Shown here: piece by piece, positions 50,753 through 58,108 of the stretch
Position numbering within the stretch: position 1 is the first letter of the stretch
How the letters are laid out: each line of letters begins with the position of its first letter
NCBI RefSeq assembly: GCF_004216905.1
Contig: NZ_SGXJ01000006.1
Coordinates: 310,001 to 374,000 of the forward strand
Direction: 5' to 3'
From: Kribbella sp. VKM Ac-2569
GTDB lineage: Bacteria > Actinomycetota > Actinomycetes > Propionibacteriales > Kribbellaceae
DNA length: 64,000 bases
Position numbers and translations under genes: made by a program
Notes under the pieces: model-generated
The model's database searches: none
What the model was told of the DNA's origin: nothing
What the model saw: the letters and a program-made list of their open reading frames with translations, nothing else

Positions 50753-50971
50753 CTAGCGCTCGTTGCCCTCGCGCTTGTCACGGGCAGACTGGATGCGGTC
50801 CTGCAGCACCTCGGGTGAATCTCCCCGGCCTGCGCCGTTGATGACATTCTTCGCGGCCTTGGTCTGGCCGTTCGCCTGGAGCCGGTCGACGACCTTCCCG
50901 AATTGCCGCTGGTTGGTCTCCGCCTTGTCTCCCGCAAGCTCATCCTTCGCGGGCCTGTCTCGCCACCCCAT
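50753..50971 (-). CDS. Small conserved-looking hydrophilic protein
   Basis: A 72-residue very hydrophilic protein, rich in Asp, Lys, Arg, Gln and Gly. It opens MGWRDRPAKDELAGDKAETN and ends VLQDRIQSARDKREGNER; it is probably helical and monomeric. ATG 50971 follows GGGAG at good spacing. It has no signal peptide or membrane segment. It resembles small stress-response or nucleoid-type proteins in character only; function is unknown. Confidence 0.65.
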   Translation of the reverse strand: MGWRDRPAKDELAGDKAETNQRQFGKVVDRLQANGQTKAAKNVINGAGRGDSPEVLQDRIQSARDKREGNER

Positions 50972-51068
50972 GCCAACTCCCTCTGTGACGTGTGAGGCCG
51001 TGGGCGACCTCGTGCTGAACGCTTGTGATCCTAGGACGCGAAAAGTTCATCGCCGGTTCCTTCCGGCG

Positions 51069-51584
51069 CTAGCACTCGTAATCCCAGCCCGGCTGCCAGT
51101 TGACGCCGTCGGCAACCAACTTCTCCATCGGGGCGCGACTGCCCACGAGGTGCTCGAGGGACCAGCGGTTCGCCGAGTGCGCCACCACGAGCACCACCTG
51201 ATCCTCGTACCAGCGCTTCACGTCAGCGAGGAACGAGCGCGTCAGCTCGAGTACGTCGTCGTACGACTGGCCACCGGGAAACGGCGTACCGACGCGGTCG
51301 ACTCGCGGCTCGAGCGCGTCGCGCGGCGCGCCGTTCAGTTCGCCGTAGTTGCACTCGCGCAGCCGCCAGTCCTGGAAGTGCGGCACGGTCAGCCCGGACA
51401 GCTCGACCGTCTGCACCGCACGTCGCAGATCCGAGCTGAACACGACGTCGACCTCTCGCCGGCGCCCGCCGAGTTCCCGCGCCTGCTCCCGCCCCGCAGC
51501 GGACAGCTCACCCGGCAACCAACCGGTCGCGATCCCGCGTTCGTTGTCGACCGTGGTCGCATGCGTCTCGTAAATCAACTTCAT
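51069..51584 (-). CDS. Histidine-phosphatase-fold protein with altered RHG motif
   Basis: A 171-residue protein with the phosphoglycerate-mutase-like fold. FSSDLRRAVQTVE (about residues 49-61), FQDWRLRECNYGELNG (about 70-85) and VVAHSANRWSLEHLVG (about 133-148) match the family, including the second catalytic His. The N-terminal motif, normally RHGET, reads E-T-H-A-T-T (residues 6-11): the His is kept but the catalytic Arg and Gly are gone. It may have altered specificity or low activity. Minus-strand gene divergent from the acyl-CoA dehydrogenase. Confidence 0.8.
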   Translation of the reverse strand: MKLIYETHATTVDNERGIATGWLPGELSAAGREQARELGGRRREVDVVFSSDLRRAVQTVELSGLTVPHFQDWRLRECNYGELNGAPRDALEPRVDRVGTPFPGGQSYDDVLELTRSFLADVKRWYEDQVVLVVAHSANRWSLEHLVGSRAPMEKLVADGVNWQPGWDYEC

Positions 51585-51603
51585 ACCTCACAGTCAATCT
51601 CCC

Positions 51604-51650
51604 TTTGCCCTCGTTACCGACGGGTATATACTTAAGTTACTGGTGAGTAA
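51604..51650 (+). promoter_or_regulatory. Promoter and operator of the acyl-CoA dehydrogenase
   Basis: TATACT (51627-51632) is a near-perfect -10, with TTTGCC (51604-51609) 17 bp upstream as a weak -35. The predicted start near 51639 lies within an inverted repeat, TTACT-GGTG-AGTAA (51637-51650), a likely repressor site. A fatty-acid-responsive TetR or GntR regulator is plausible. It is AT-rich against a GC-rich background. Confidence 0.6.
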
Positions 51651-51678
51651 AGTTGCAGCGAAGAGGCAGGGAGTCTCT

Positions 51679-53538
51679 GTGAGCCACTACAAGTCGAATC
51701 TGCGGGACATCGAGTTCAACCTGCTCGAGGTGCTGGGCCGGGGCGACGTGCTCGGTCAGGGCCCGTACGCCGAGATGGACGTCGACACCGCCCGCGAGGT
51801 GCTCGCGGAGATCGACCGGCTGGCCAAGCACGAGCTGGCCGAGTCCTTCGCGGAGGCCGACCGGAACCCGCCGGTCTTCGACCCGGAGGCGCACGAGGTC
51901 CGGATGCCGGAGGCGTTCAAGAAGAGCTACCACGCCTACATGGACGCCGAGTGGTTCAAGCTCGAGCTGCCGGCCGAGCTGGGCGGTCAGCCGACCCCGC
52001 CGTCGCTGCGCTGGGCCGCCGCCGAGCTGGTGCTGGGCGCCAACCCGCCGGTGCACATGTACGCCGCCGGCCCGAACTTCGCGCACGTGCTCTGGCGCAA
52101 CGGGACCGAGCGGGACCAGAAGATCGCTCACCACATCATCGAGCGCGGCTGGGGCGCGACCATGGTGCTGACCGAGCCGGACGCCGGCTCCGACGTCGGC
52201 GCCGGGCGGACCAAAGCCACCCTGCAGGACGACGGCTCCTGGCACATCGAGGGCGTCAAGCGGTTCATCACCTCGGGCGAGCACGACATGACCGAGAACA
52301 TCGTCCACCTGGTGCTCGCGCGGCCGCAGGGCATCGAGGGTGTGGGCGGTCCGGGTACCAAGGGCCTGAGCCTGTTCGTGGTCCCGAAGCACCACTTCGA
52401 CCTGGAGACCGGTGAGCTGACCGGCGAGCGCAACGGCGCCTTCGTCACGAACGTCGAGAAGAAGATGGGCATCAAGGTCTCCACGACCTGCGAGGTCACC
52501 TTCGGCGACGGCGTCCCGGCGAAGGGCTGGCTGCTCGGCGAGGTGCACGACGGCATCGCGCAGATGTTCCAGGTGATCGAGTACGCGCGGATGATGGTCG
52601 GCACCAAGGCGATCGCGACCCTGTCGACGGGCTACCTGAACGCGCTCGAGTACGCCAAGGAGCGGGTCCAGGGCGCCGACATGACGAACCCGGCCAAGGA
52701 CGCCCCGCGGGTCACGATCACCCACCACCCCGACGTACGGCGTTCGTTGCTGACGCAGAAGGCGTACGCCGAGGCGCTGCGGGCGCTCGTGCTGTTCACG
52801 GCGACGTACCAGGACCGGGCCGAGCAGGCGCGGTACGCCGGTGAGCACGACACGCTCGCCGAGGGCGTCAACGACCTGCTGCTGCCGCTGGTGAAGGGCT
52901 ATGGCTCGGAGAAGTCCTGGACGCTGCTCGGCACCGAGTCGCTGCAGACCTTCGGCGGCTCCGGCTTCCTGCAGGACTACCCGATCGAGCAGTACGTGCG
53001 GGACGCGAAGATCGACACGCTCTACGAGGGCACGACCGCCATCCAGGGCCAGGACCTGTTCTTCCGCAAGATCATCAAGGACCAGGGCAAGGCGCTCGGC
53101 CACCTCGCCGAGCAGGTACAGGCGTTCGTCGCCTCCGAGGCCGGCAACGGCCGGCTGAAGGAAGAGCGAGGGCTGCTCGCGAAGGGCCTCGAGGACACCC
53201 AGAAGATCCTGGGCATCATGGGGCAGGCCCTGATGGCCGCCAACCCGCAGGCGGAGAACGGCGACCCGCGGAACGTCTACAAGGTCGGCCTCAACACCTC
53301 CCGGCTGCTGTTCGTCCTCGGCGACGTGGTCTGCTCGTGGCTGATGCTCCGGCAGGCCGAGGTCGCGCTGGAGAAGCTGGGCGGCGAGCTGTCCCCGGCC
53401 GAGCAGGACTTCTACACCGGCAAGGTCGCGGCGGCGCAGTGGTTCGTCCGCTCGACGATGCCGTCGGTTCGCGCGGAGCGGGTCAAGGCCGAGCTCACCG
53501 ACCTCGATGTGATGGACCTTCCCGAGTCCGCCTTCTGA
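51679..53538 (+). CDS. Acyl-CoA dehydrogenase, FadE5-like
   Basis: A 619-residue flavoprotein of the large FadE5-type class. It begins SHYKSNLRDIEFNLLEVLGR, like FadE5, and has VLTEPDAGSDVG (about residues 163-174), KRFITSGEHD, TFGGSGFLQDYPIEQYVRDA (about 424-443) and YEGTTAIQGQDLFFRKI, where the Glu of YEGT (near 450) is the catalytic base. It oxidises acyl-CoAs to enoyl-CoAs and passes electrons to ETF, hence probably to EtfD at 22408. GTG 51679 follows GGGAG; GTG 51643 would add 12 residues and overlap the operator. A terminator follows. Confidence 0.92.
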   Translation: MSHYKSNLRDIEFNLLEVLGRGDVLGQGPYAEMDVDTAREVLAEIDRLAKHELAESFAEADRNPPVFDPEAHEVRMPEAFKKSYHAYMDAEWFKLELPAELGGQPTPPSLRWAAAELVLGANPPVHMYAAGPNFAHVLWRNGTERDQKIAHHIIERGWGATMVLTEPDAGSDVGAGRTKATLQDDGSWHIEGVKRFITSGEHDMTENIVHLVLARPQGIEGVGGPGTKGLSLFVVPKHHFDLETGELTGERNGAFVTNVEKKMGIKVSTTCEVTFGDGVPAKGWLLGEVHDGIAQMFQVIEYARMMVGTKAIATLSTGYLNALEYAKERVQGADMTNPAKDAPRVTITHHPDVRRSLLTQKAYAEALRALVLFTATYQDRAEQARYAGEHDTLAEGVNDLLLPLVKGYGSEKSWTLLGTESLQTFGGSGFLQDYPIEQYVRDAKIDTLYEGTTAIQGQDLFFRKIIKDQGKALGHLAEQVQAFVASEAGNGRLKEERGLLAKGLEDTQKILGIMGQALMAANPQAENGDPRNVYKVGLNTSRLLFVLGDVVCSWLMLRQAEVALEKLGGELSPAEQDFYTGKVAAAQWFVRSTMPSVRAERVKAELTDLDVMDLPESAF

Positions 53539-53547
53539 TCCCGTACT

Positions 53548-53584
53548 CCTCCGGCTCGGCCACTTGCGCGGGTCGAGCCGGAGG
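53548..53584 (+). terminator. Terminator of the acyl-CoA dehydrogenase gene
   Basis: A perfect 11-bp stem, CCTCCGGCTCG (53548-53558) with CGAGCCGGAGG (53574-53584), and a 15-nt loop. It starts 9 nt after the stop codon. No U-tract follows. Confidence 0.75.
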
Positions 53585-53669
53585 TTCGGGGCCTTCGGCA
53601 AGAATGCTCAGGACAAACTCGGGGCATGAAATCGGCTGATCTGCCCCAGGCTGCCCCACGATCTGCCCT

Positions 53670-53752
53670 GTTGCGGAGCGTGTTGGTGTAGCAACGTTTC
53701 TGCCCTGAAACACCGTGACCCTGGCTTGGTCTCCCCTGTCCGAGCCAGGGTC
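53670..53752 (+). ncRNA. Candidate structured RNA, three stacked hairpins
   Basis: Three adjacent hairpins occur in the gap between the acyl-CoA dehydrogenase terminator and the leaderless promoter of the next gene: GTTGC/GCAAC (53670-53674 with 53691-53695), GTTTC-TGCCCT-GAAAC (53696-53711) and GACCCTGGCT/AGCCAGGGTC (53717-53726 with 53743-53752, loop containing CCCC). Repeated CTGCCC boxes lie just upstream (from 53640). Since the next gene's -10 box lies after it, this is not that gene's leader. Type is unknown; it may be a small RNA. Confidence 0.3.
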
Positions 53753-53838
53753 GCGCCAACTCTCTCGGGTGGAACCAGTTGATGTGCGCTTGCGTCCGTG
53801 TGAATGTGTCCAGGCCCGGTCGTCGTAGGCTGTCCGCG

Positions 53839-55050
53839 ATGCCCGTTCGATTTCTCACCGCCCTGCTCGCGGCAGTCGCGTTCCTCCCCGCCCTCCCGGC
53901 GCGTGCGCAGGCGCCTGAGCTGCCCGACCGGATCGCCGTCGCCTGGCGAACCGATCACCTGTCCGTCGACCCGCGACTCGCGATCCCCGCGACCGAGCTG
54001 GACCGGATCCGCGGCGCGATGCGCACCGCGGGCGTTCCGGTGTACGTCGCGCTCGTGCCGCGCACGCCGTACCTGGCGAAGAACCGGTTCGACCTGCCGA
54101 CCCTGCTGCACGCGCGGATCGGCGAACCGGGGTTGTACCTGGTCGCGACCGTGGACGACAAGTCCTGGGCGACGAATGCGGGGCTGTACCGCCAGGGCGG
54201 GCTCCGGGGCCGCGATCTGACCAGCGTGCGGGGCGACGACAAGCAGCGCTTCGACATCGTCTCGGATCGTCCGGCGCCGCAGATCGTCCGCACGATCCAG
54301 CATGCGTCGACGGCGTACGACGGTCGCGCGCTGCCGGCTGTCCCGGCCGCCGATCTGGAGCCTGAGCGCCACCGCGGCCTCTCGGTGACCGACAAGTCGG
54401 ACCGGGCCGCGTACGTCGGCCTCGGTGTCGGCGGGTTCCTCGGGCTCGTGCTGACGCTGATGATCGCGCTGCGGCGCCGTGGCAAGCCGGGACGTTCGGG
54501 GACCAGTCAGCGGGCGGTCGAGCCGCGAAAGGTGCAGCTCAAGGCGGACGGGAAGATCAAGCAGGCCGAGCGGGCCTTCGGGCGACTGGACCGGCGTCGC
54601 AACAAGACGACCAAGCTGCTGGATCAGCGCGACGACGCGTACCGCCGGCTCGACGCGGCGCGGACGCTGCGCGCGGACCAGCCGGACGACGTCCTCGCTT
54701 CGGCCGGTGCGCTGGTGCTCGCCCGGCAGGCCGAGCGGATCGCGTCCGGTGCGGCCCTCCAGCCGCCGTGCTTCTTCAACCCGACGCACAACCCCGGCAC
54801 GGCGAAGGTCGACTGGTCGGACGACGTCGAAGTACCCGCCTGCGAGTGGTGTGCGAGCGTCGTACGCCGAGGCGATACGCCGCCCGGTCTGCTGGTGCCG
54901 GCGAAGTCGGGGCTGCTCGGTCACGACCGCAAGCCGGTGCCGTACTGGACGCTCGACCCGGAGGACAGCCCGATGGTCGCGACCGGCTTCGGCGCGCTCT
55001 CCGACGACCTGGCCGACCGCATCACCGGCCGGAAGGAGGATGCCCGATGA
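53839..55050 (+). CDS. Tandem membrane paralogue 1 (TPM-like, Cys-pair tail)
   Basis: A 403-residue protein: signal peptide (FLTALLAAVAFLPALPARAQ), an extracellular alpha/beta domain (about residues 25-175) with VPVYVALVPRTPYLAKNRF and GEPGLYLVATVDD, a membrane segment (AYVGLGVGGFLGLVLTLMIA, about 192-211) and a cytoplasmic tail. The tail contains coiled-coil helices, then CFFNPTHN (about 312-319) and CEWC (about 336-339), a possible metal-binding knuckle. The extracellular part resembles TPM domains. ATG 53839 lies 7 nt after TAGGCT (53826-53831), implying a leaderless mRNA. It heads a coupled three-gene operon. Confidence 0.7.
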   Translation: MPVRFLTALLAAVAFLPALPARAQAPELPDRIAVAWRTDHLSVDPRLAIPATELDRIRGAMRTAGVPVYVALVPRTPYLAKNRFDLPTLLHARIGEPGLYLVATVDDKSWATNAGLYRQGGLRGRDLTSVRGDDKQRFDIVSDRPAPQIVRTIQHASTAYDGRALPAVPAADLEPERHRGLSVTDKSDRAAYVGLGVGGFLGLVLTLMIALRRRGKPGRSGTSQRAVEPRKVQLKADGKIKQAERAFGRLDRRRNKTTKLLDQRDDAYRRLDAARTLRADQPDDVLASAGALVLARQAERIASGAALQPPCFFNPTHNPGTAKVDWSDDVEVPACEWCASVVRRGDTPPGLLVPAKSGLLGHDRKPVPYWTLDPEDSPMVATGFGALSDDLADRITGRKEDAR

Positions 55051-55691
55051 GACGGCTCGTCCTCTTGCTGACGGCAACAGTTGTTCTGCTGACCGGGACC
55101 GCGTGGGCGGCCACTCCGACCGATCCCCGGATCACCGCCGCGGTCGCGGCCTGGGCGCAGGAGCGCCTGTACGTCGATCCGGACTTCACGTCGATTGCCG
55201 ATCGCGACGAGACGCTGCAGGTCATCTCGAACGCGAAGGTGCCGGTGTTCGTGGCCGTCCTACCGACCGGTGAATGGTTCCCGGAGAAGGGCGACGCCAC
55301 GTTGCTCGCCGGCCGGCTGGCAGCTGCGAACGGCAAGCCGGGCGTGTACGTCGTGATGGACGGCGACCAGTCGTACGGCGTCGCGCACCAGCTCGGTGTG
55401 TACGCGCCGACGTGGACCTACGCGGCCGGGAAGGAGGCGCTGAGCAAGCAGCTCTCGGAGTACCTCGACGGCCTGCGGGAGTCGAAGTACAGCACGCCGA
55501 AGCCGGCCCGGACCGCGCCGCTGCCGCCCGAGCCGGAGGACTCGGCACCGGTGGAGAAGTTCACCGTCGGCAAGGCGATCGGGAACGGCCTCGGCGGCAC
55601 TGCCCTCGGTCTGATGGGCGGCGGCCTCCTCGGCGGAGTTGTGTTGATCGTGGCGGCGCTCGCCCGCCCACGACGGAAGGGACGCGCGTGA
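55047..55691 (+). CDS. Tandem membrane paralogue 2 (short form)
   Basis: A 214-residue member of the same family, ATGA-coupled to paralogue 1 with GGAGGA upstream. It has a signal peptide (LVLLLTATVVLLTGTAWAAT), the same extracellular domain (QERLYVDPDFTS, VPVFVAVLPTGEWFPEKGD, GKPGVYVVMDGDQ), a Pro-rich linker and a membrane segment (GTALGLMGGGLLGGVVLIVA, about 186-205). It ends at once with a short basic tail and lacks the cytoplasmic Cys-pair region of the other two. Confidence 0.7.
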   Translation: MRRLVLLLTATVVLLTGTAWAATPTDPRITAAVAAWAQERLYVDPDFTSIADRDETLQVISNAKVPVFVAVLPTGEWFPEKGDATLLAGRLAAANGKPGVYVVMDGDQSYGVAHQLGVYAPTWTYAAGKEALSKQLSEYLDGLRESKYSTPKPARTAPLPPEPEDSAPVEKFTVGKAIGNGLGGTALGLMGGGLLGGVVLIVAALARPRRKGRA

Positions 55692-56908
55692 AGGCCCGTT
55701 TTCTCCTCACCTGCGTCGCGGCGGCGCTGACGCTGCTCGTCGCGGCTCCGGCCGAGGCCGGTACTGCGCGGACCCCGGCGGAGCGGGCGCAAGAGATCGC
55801 GACCGCGTTGAAGAAGGACCCGGTCTACATCGACCCGGCGTACAAGACGGCACTGCCTGCGAAACTGCTGGATGACATGCGTACCAAGGCGAAGGCGCTC
55901 GGGTACCCGGTCTACACCGTCGTCCTGCCGCTGACCCCGAGCGACGAGTTCCAGGGCGAGGAGAGCACGGCACTCACCCTGATCATGGATGCGCTCCGGC
56001 AGCCGGGGCTGTACGTCGTGGTGGACGGCGGCAGCCGCTTCCCATGGTACGAGGCGCGGGACGTGTCGCAGGTCAGCGAGGACAAGCTGCAGGCGGCGCG
56101 GACGCGCGCGCTGGCCGACACGGGGTACGACGCCGGGCCGACCGAGGTGCTGGCCCGGATGTACGAGCTGCTCGCCCAACCGGGCATCCCGAAGACCTCG
56201 AACCGACCGCAGTCGGGTGGGCCGTCACGGGGCATCTCGGAGCCGAGTGGTCACGGGTGGATCGTCGCGCTGTCGATCGTCGGCGGCCTCGTCGTCCTGG
56301 TCGGTCTCGGTCTGCTGATCGGGCGCAGCCGGGGTTCGGGGTCCAAGACGTTCCGGATCCCGCCACACGTGGCCGCGACGGTCGCGGCCGAGCGGCGCCG
56401 ACGCCTGACCCAGGAGACGAACACCGAGCTCACCAGGCTCGGCTCGGAACTGGCCGCACTCCCGACCACCGAAGGCGCAGGGCTGGTTCACCAGCAGGCC
56501 GCGCTCGACGACCACGCCGCCGCGTCGAAGGTCCTCGACTCGTCGCCCGGCCTCGTCGACCTGGTCGGCGCGATGGTGCTGCTGGACAAGGCACGGCGGG
56601 AGTACGACGCCGCGGTCGCGATCGCGGCCGACCGAAAGGTGGACGCCGTACCGGATCTGTGCGCGTTCAACCCGCTGCACGGTCGCTCGTCCGGTCGGCC
56701 GACGAAGGTGGAGTCGGACGGCACCACACTCACGCTGCCGCTCTGCACCGAGTGCCGGCAGGCACTCAAGCGTCGCTCGGCGCCGGCGTCGCTGCCCGGC
56801 GAGGACGGGCCGTACTGGTACGAGGACTCGGTCTGGGCGCGAACCTTCTTCGGCACCACCGGCGACGATCTGGCCGCGGCGGTGTCCCGGGGCGAGTTGC
56901 ACCGGTAA
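55688..56908 (+). CDS. Tandem membrane paralogue 3 (Cys-pair tail)
   Basis: A 406-residue protein, GTGA-coupled to paralogue 2. Signal peptide (FLLTCVAAALTLLVAAPAEA), extracellular domain with KDPVYIDPAYKTALPAKLLD, YPVYTVVLPLTPSDEFQGE and RQPGLYVVVDGGS, a membrane segment (GWIVALSIVGGLVVLVGLGL, about residues 194-213), then a helical cytoplasmic tail. CAFNPLHG (about 323-330) and CTEC (about 357-360) repeat the pattern seen in paralogue 1. The three proteins probably form one envelope complex of unknown task. Confidence 0.7.
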   Translation: MKARFLLTCVAAALTLLVAAPAEAGTARTPAERAQEIATALKKDPVYIDPAYKTALPAKLLDDMRTKAKALGYPVYTVVLPLTPSDEFQGEESTALTLIMDALRQPGLYVVVDGGSRFPWYEARDVSQVSEDKLQAARTRALADTGYDAGPTEVLARMYELLAQPGIPKTSNRPQSGGPSRGISEPSGHGWIVALSIVGGLVVLVGLGLLIGRSRGSGSKTFRIPPHVAATVAAERRRRLTQETNTELTRLGSELAALPTTEGAGLVHQQAALDDHAAASKVLDSSPGLVDLVGAMVLLDKARREYDAAVAIAADRKVDAVPDLCAFNPLHGRSSGRPTKVESDGTTLTLPLCTECRQALKRRSAPASLPGEDGPYWYEDSVWARTFFGTTGDDLAAAVSRGELHR

Positions 56909-57025
56909 GAGGGCTTCCCTGAGAGCGGTTCAGGGGCGCGTCGGGGGATCTGCCGGATCCTGGGGCCCGGCCTCGGAGCCTACTGTCGTTGCGACAACGT
57001 GGGTGGGCTCGAGAAGAGGCGGACG

Positions 57026-57796
57026 ATGGCGGAGAACAAGCAGCTCGGCGTGATCCTGCTGGTGGCGGCGGCCGGGCTGGCGTTCTGGCAGTTCGGGGAT
57101 CGGGACTCCGACGACACGCACAAGATCGACGACAAGGTCACCACCGTCCAGCTCGCCGCGGGCCACGCCGACATCACGATCAACGTGTCCGACGACGACC
57201 ATGCCGGCGTGCGGGAGAAGCGCAAGTTCTGGTTCTGGAAGCACGGCGACGCGTACTCGGTGAACGACGGCGTACTCAAGCTGGACGGCGACTGCGGCTG
57301 GCAGTGCACCGCCGACTTCGAGGTGACCGTGCCGCGCGGCACCAAGGTCACCGGTGAGAACGGCAGCGGCGACATCGAGATCACCGGCGTGGCCGGGGTC
57401 GACGCGAAGTCCAACTCCGGCAAGGTCGAACTCCGCGAGGTCAAGGGCGACGTCAACCTCGATGTCACCTCCGGCGACGTGTCCGTGCTGGACCTGACCG
57501 GCAAACTCGACGTGAAGGCCAACTCCGGCGACATCGAGGCCAAGGACCTGAACGGCGGCGCGGTGAGCGTCGAGACCACGTCCGGCGACATCGAACTCGA
57601 CCTCTCCGAGGCCAACGACATCCGCGCCAAGGGGACCAGCGGGGACATCGAGATCAGCGCCCCGACCGGCGCCTACAAGGTCACCACCGAGACCAAGCAC
57701 GGCGAGGTCGAGGACAGCCTCGGCAACAACACCACCGCCGGCCACTCCCTGACCGCTACCACCACCTCAGGCGACATCGAACTCCACAGCCGCTGA
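57026..57796 (+). CDS. DUF4097 repeat protein, membrane-anchored form
   Basis: A 256-residue protein with an N-terminal membrane anchor (LGVILLVAAAGLAFWQFGDR, about residues 7-26) and a long DUF4097 repeat region. SGDI or SGDV recurs about every 20-22 residues (ENGSGDIEITGV, DVTSGDVSVLDL, KANSGDIEAKDL, ETTSGDIELDLS, KGTSGDIEISAP, TTTSGDIELHSR), predicting a right-handed beta-helix-like fold outside the cell. Two Cys (DCGWQC) may pair. ATG 57026 follows GAGGCGG. It is a paralogue of the gene at 33279. Function unknown. Confidence 0.85.
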   Translation: MAENKQLGVILLVAAAGLAFWQFGDRDSDDTHKIDDKVTTVQLAAGHADITINVSDDDHAGVREKRKFWFWKHGDAYSVNDGVLKLDGDCGWQCTADFEVTVPRGTKVTGENGSGDIEITGVAGVDAKSNSGKVELREVKGDVNLDVTSGDVSVLDLTGKLDVKANSGDIEAKDLNGGAVSVETTSGDIELDLSEANDIRAKGTSGDIEISAPTGAYKVTTETKHGEVEDSLGNNTTAGHSLTATTTSGDIELHSR

Positions 57797-57800
57797 GGGA

Positions 57801-58049
57801 CTACTCCTTCATGTCGCGGTGGTGTTCCTCGACGACGCGATACTCCTCTTCGACGGCTGGGTCGATGGCGTCGGTCTCAACCCGCCGGCGGCGGTTGGTG
57901 ATGTAGAAGGAAAGCAGGATGCCGGCCAGGCCCGCGAGGAGCAGGATGTAGCCGACGATCTGCAGGTTCACGGCGTCCCAGGTATCGCGGATGGCGAACG
58001 CGAAAATGCCGCCGACCACCATCAAAAAGATCCCCACACCGATGCTCAT
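57801..58049 (-). CDS. DUF6458-like two-span membrane protein
   Basis: An 82-residue small membrane protein. It begins SIGVGIFLMVVGGIFAFAIR (residues 2-21), a typical opening of the DUF6458 group, followed by VGYILLLAGLAGILLSFYIT (about 32-51) and a charged cytoplasmic tail (EEEYRVVEEHHRDMKE). ATG 58049 follows GGGAGG; the longer frame to 58103 is not needed. Function unknown. It ends 5 bp from the convergent DUF4097 gene. Confidence 0.8.
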   Translation of the reverse strand: MSIGVGIFLMVVGGIFAFAIRDTWDAVNLQIVGYILLLAGLAGILLSFYITNRRRRVETDAIDPAVEEEYRVVEEHHRDMKE

Positions 58050-58108
58050 CGAGCCTCCCAGTGAGTTCTTAGCCCTACACCTTCGACGGTACCCGCTCGG
58101 CAAACAAG

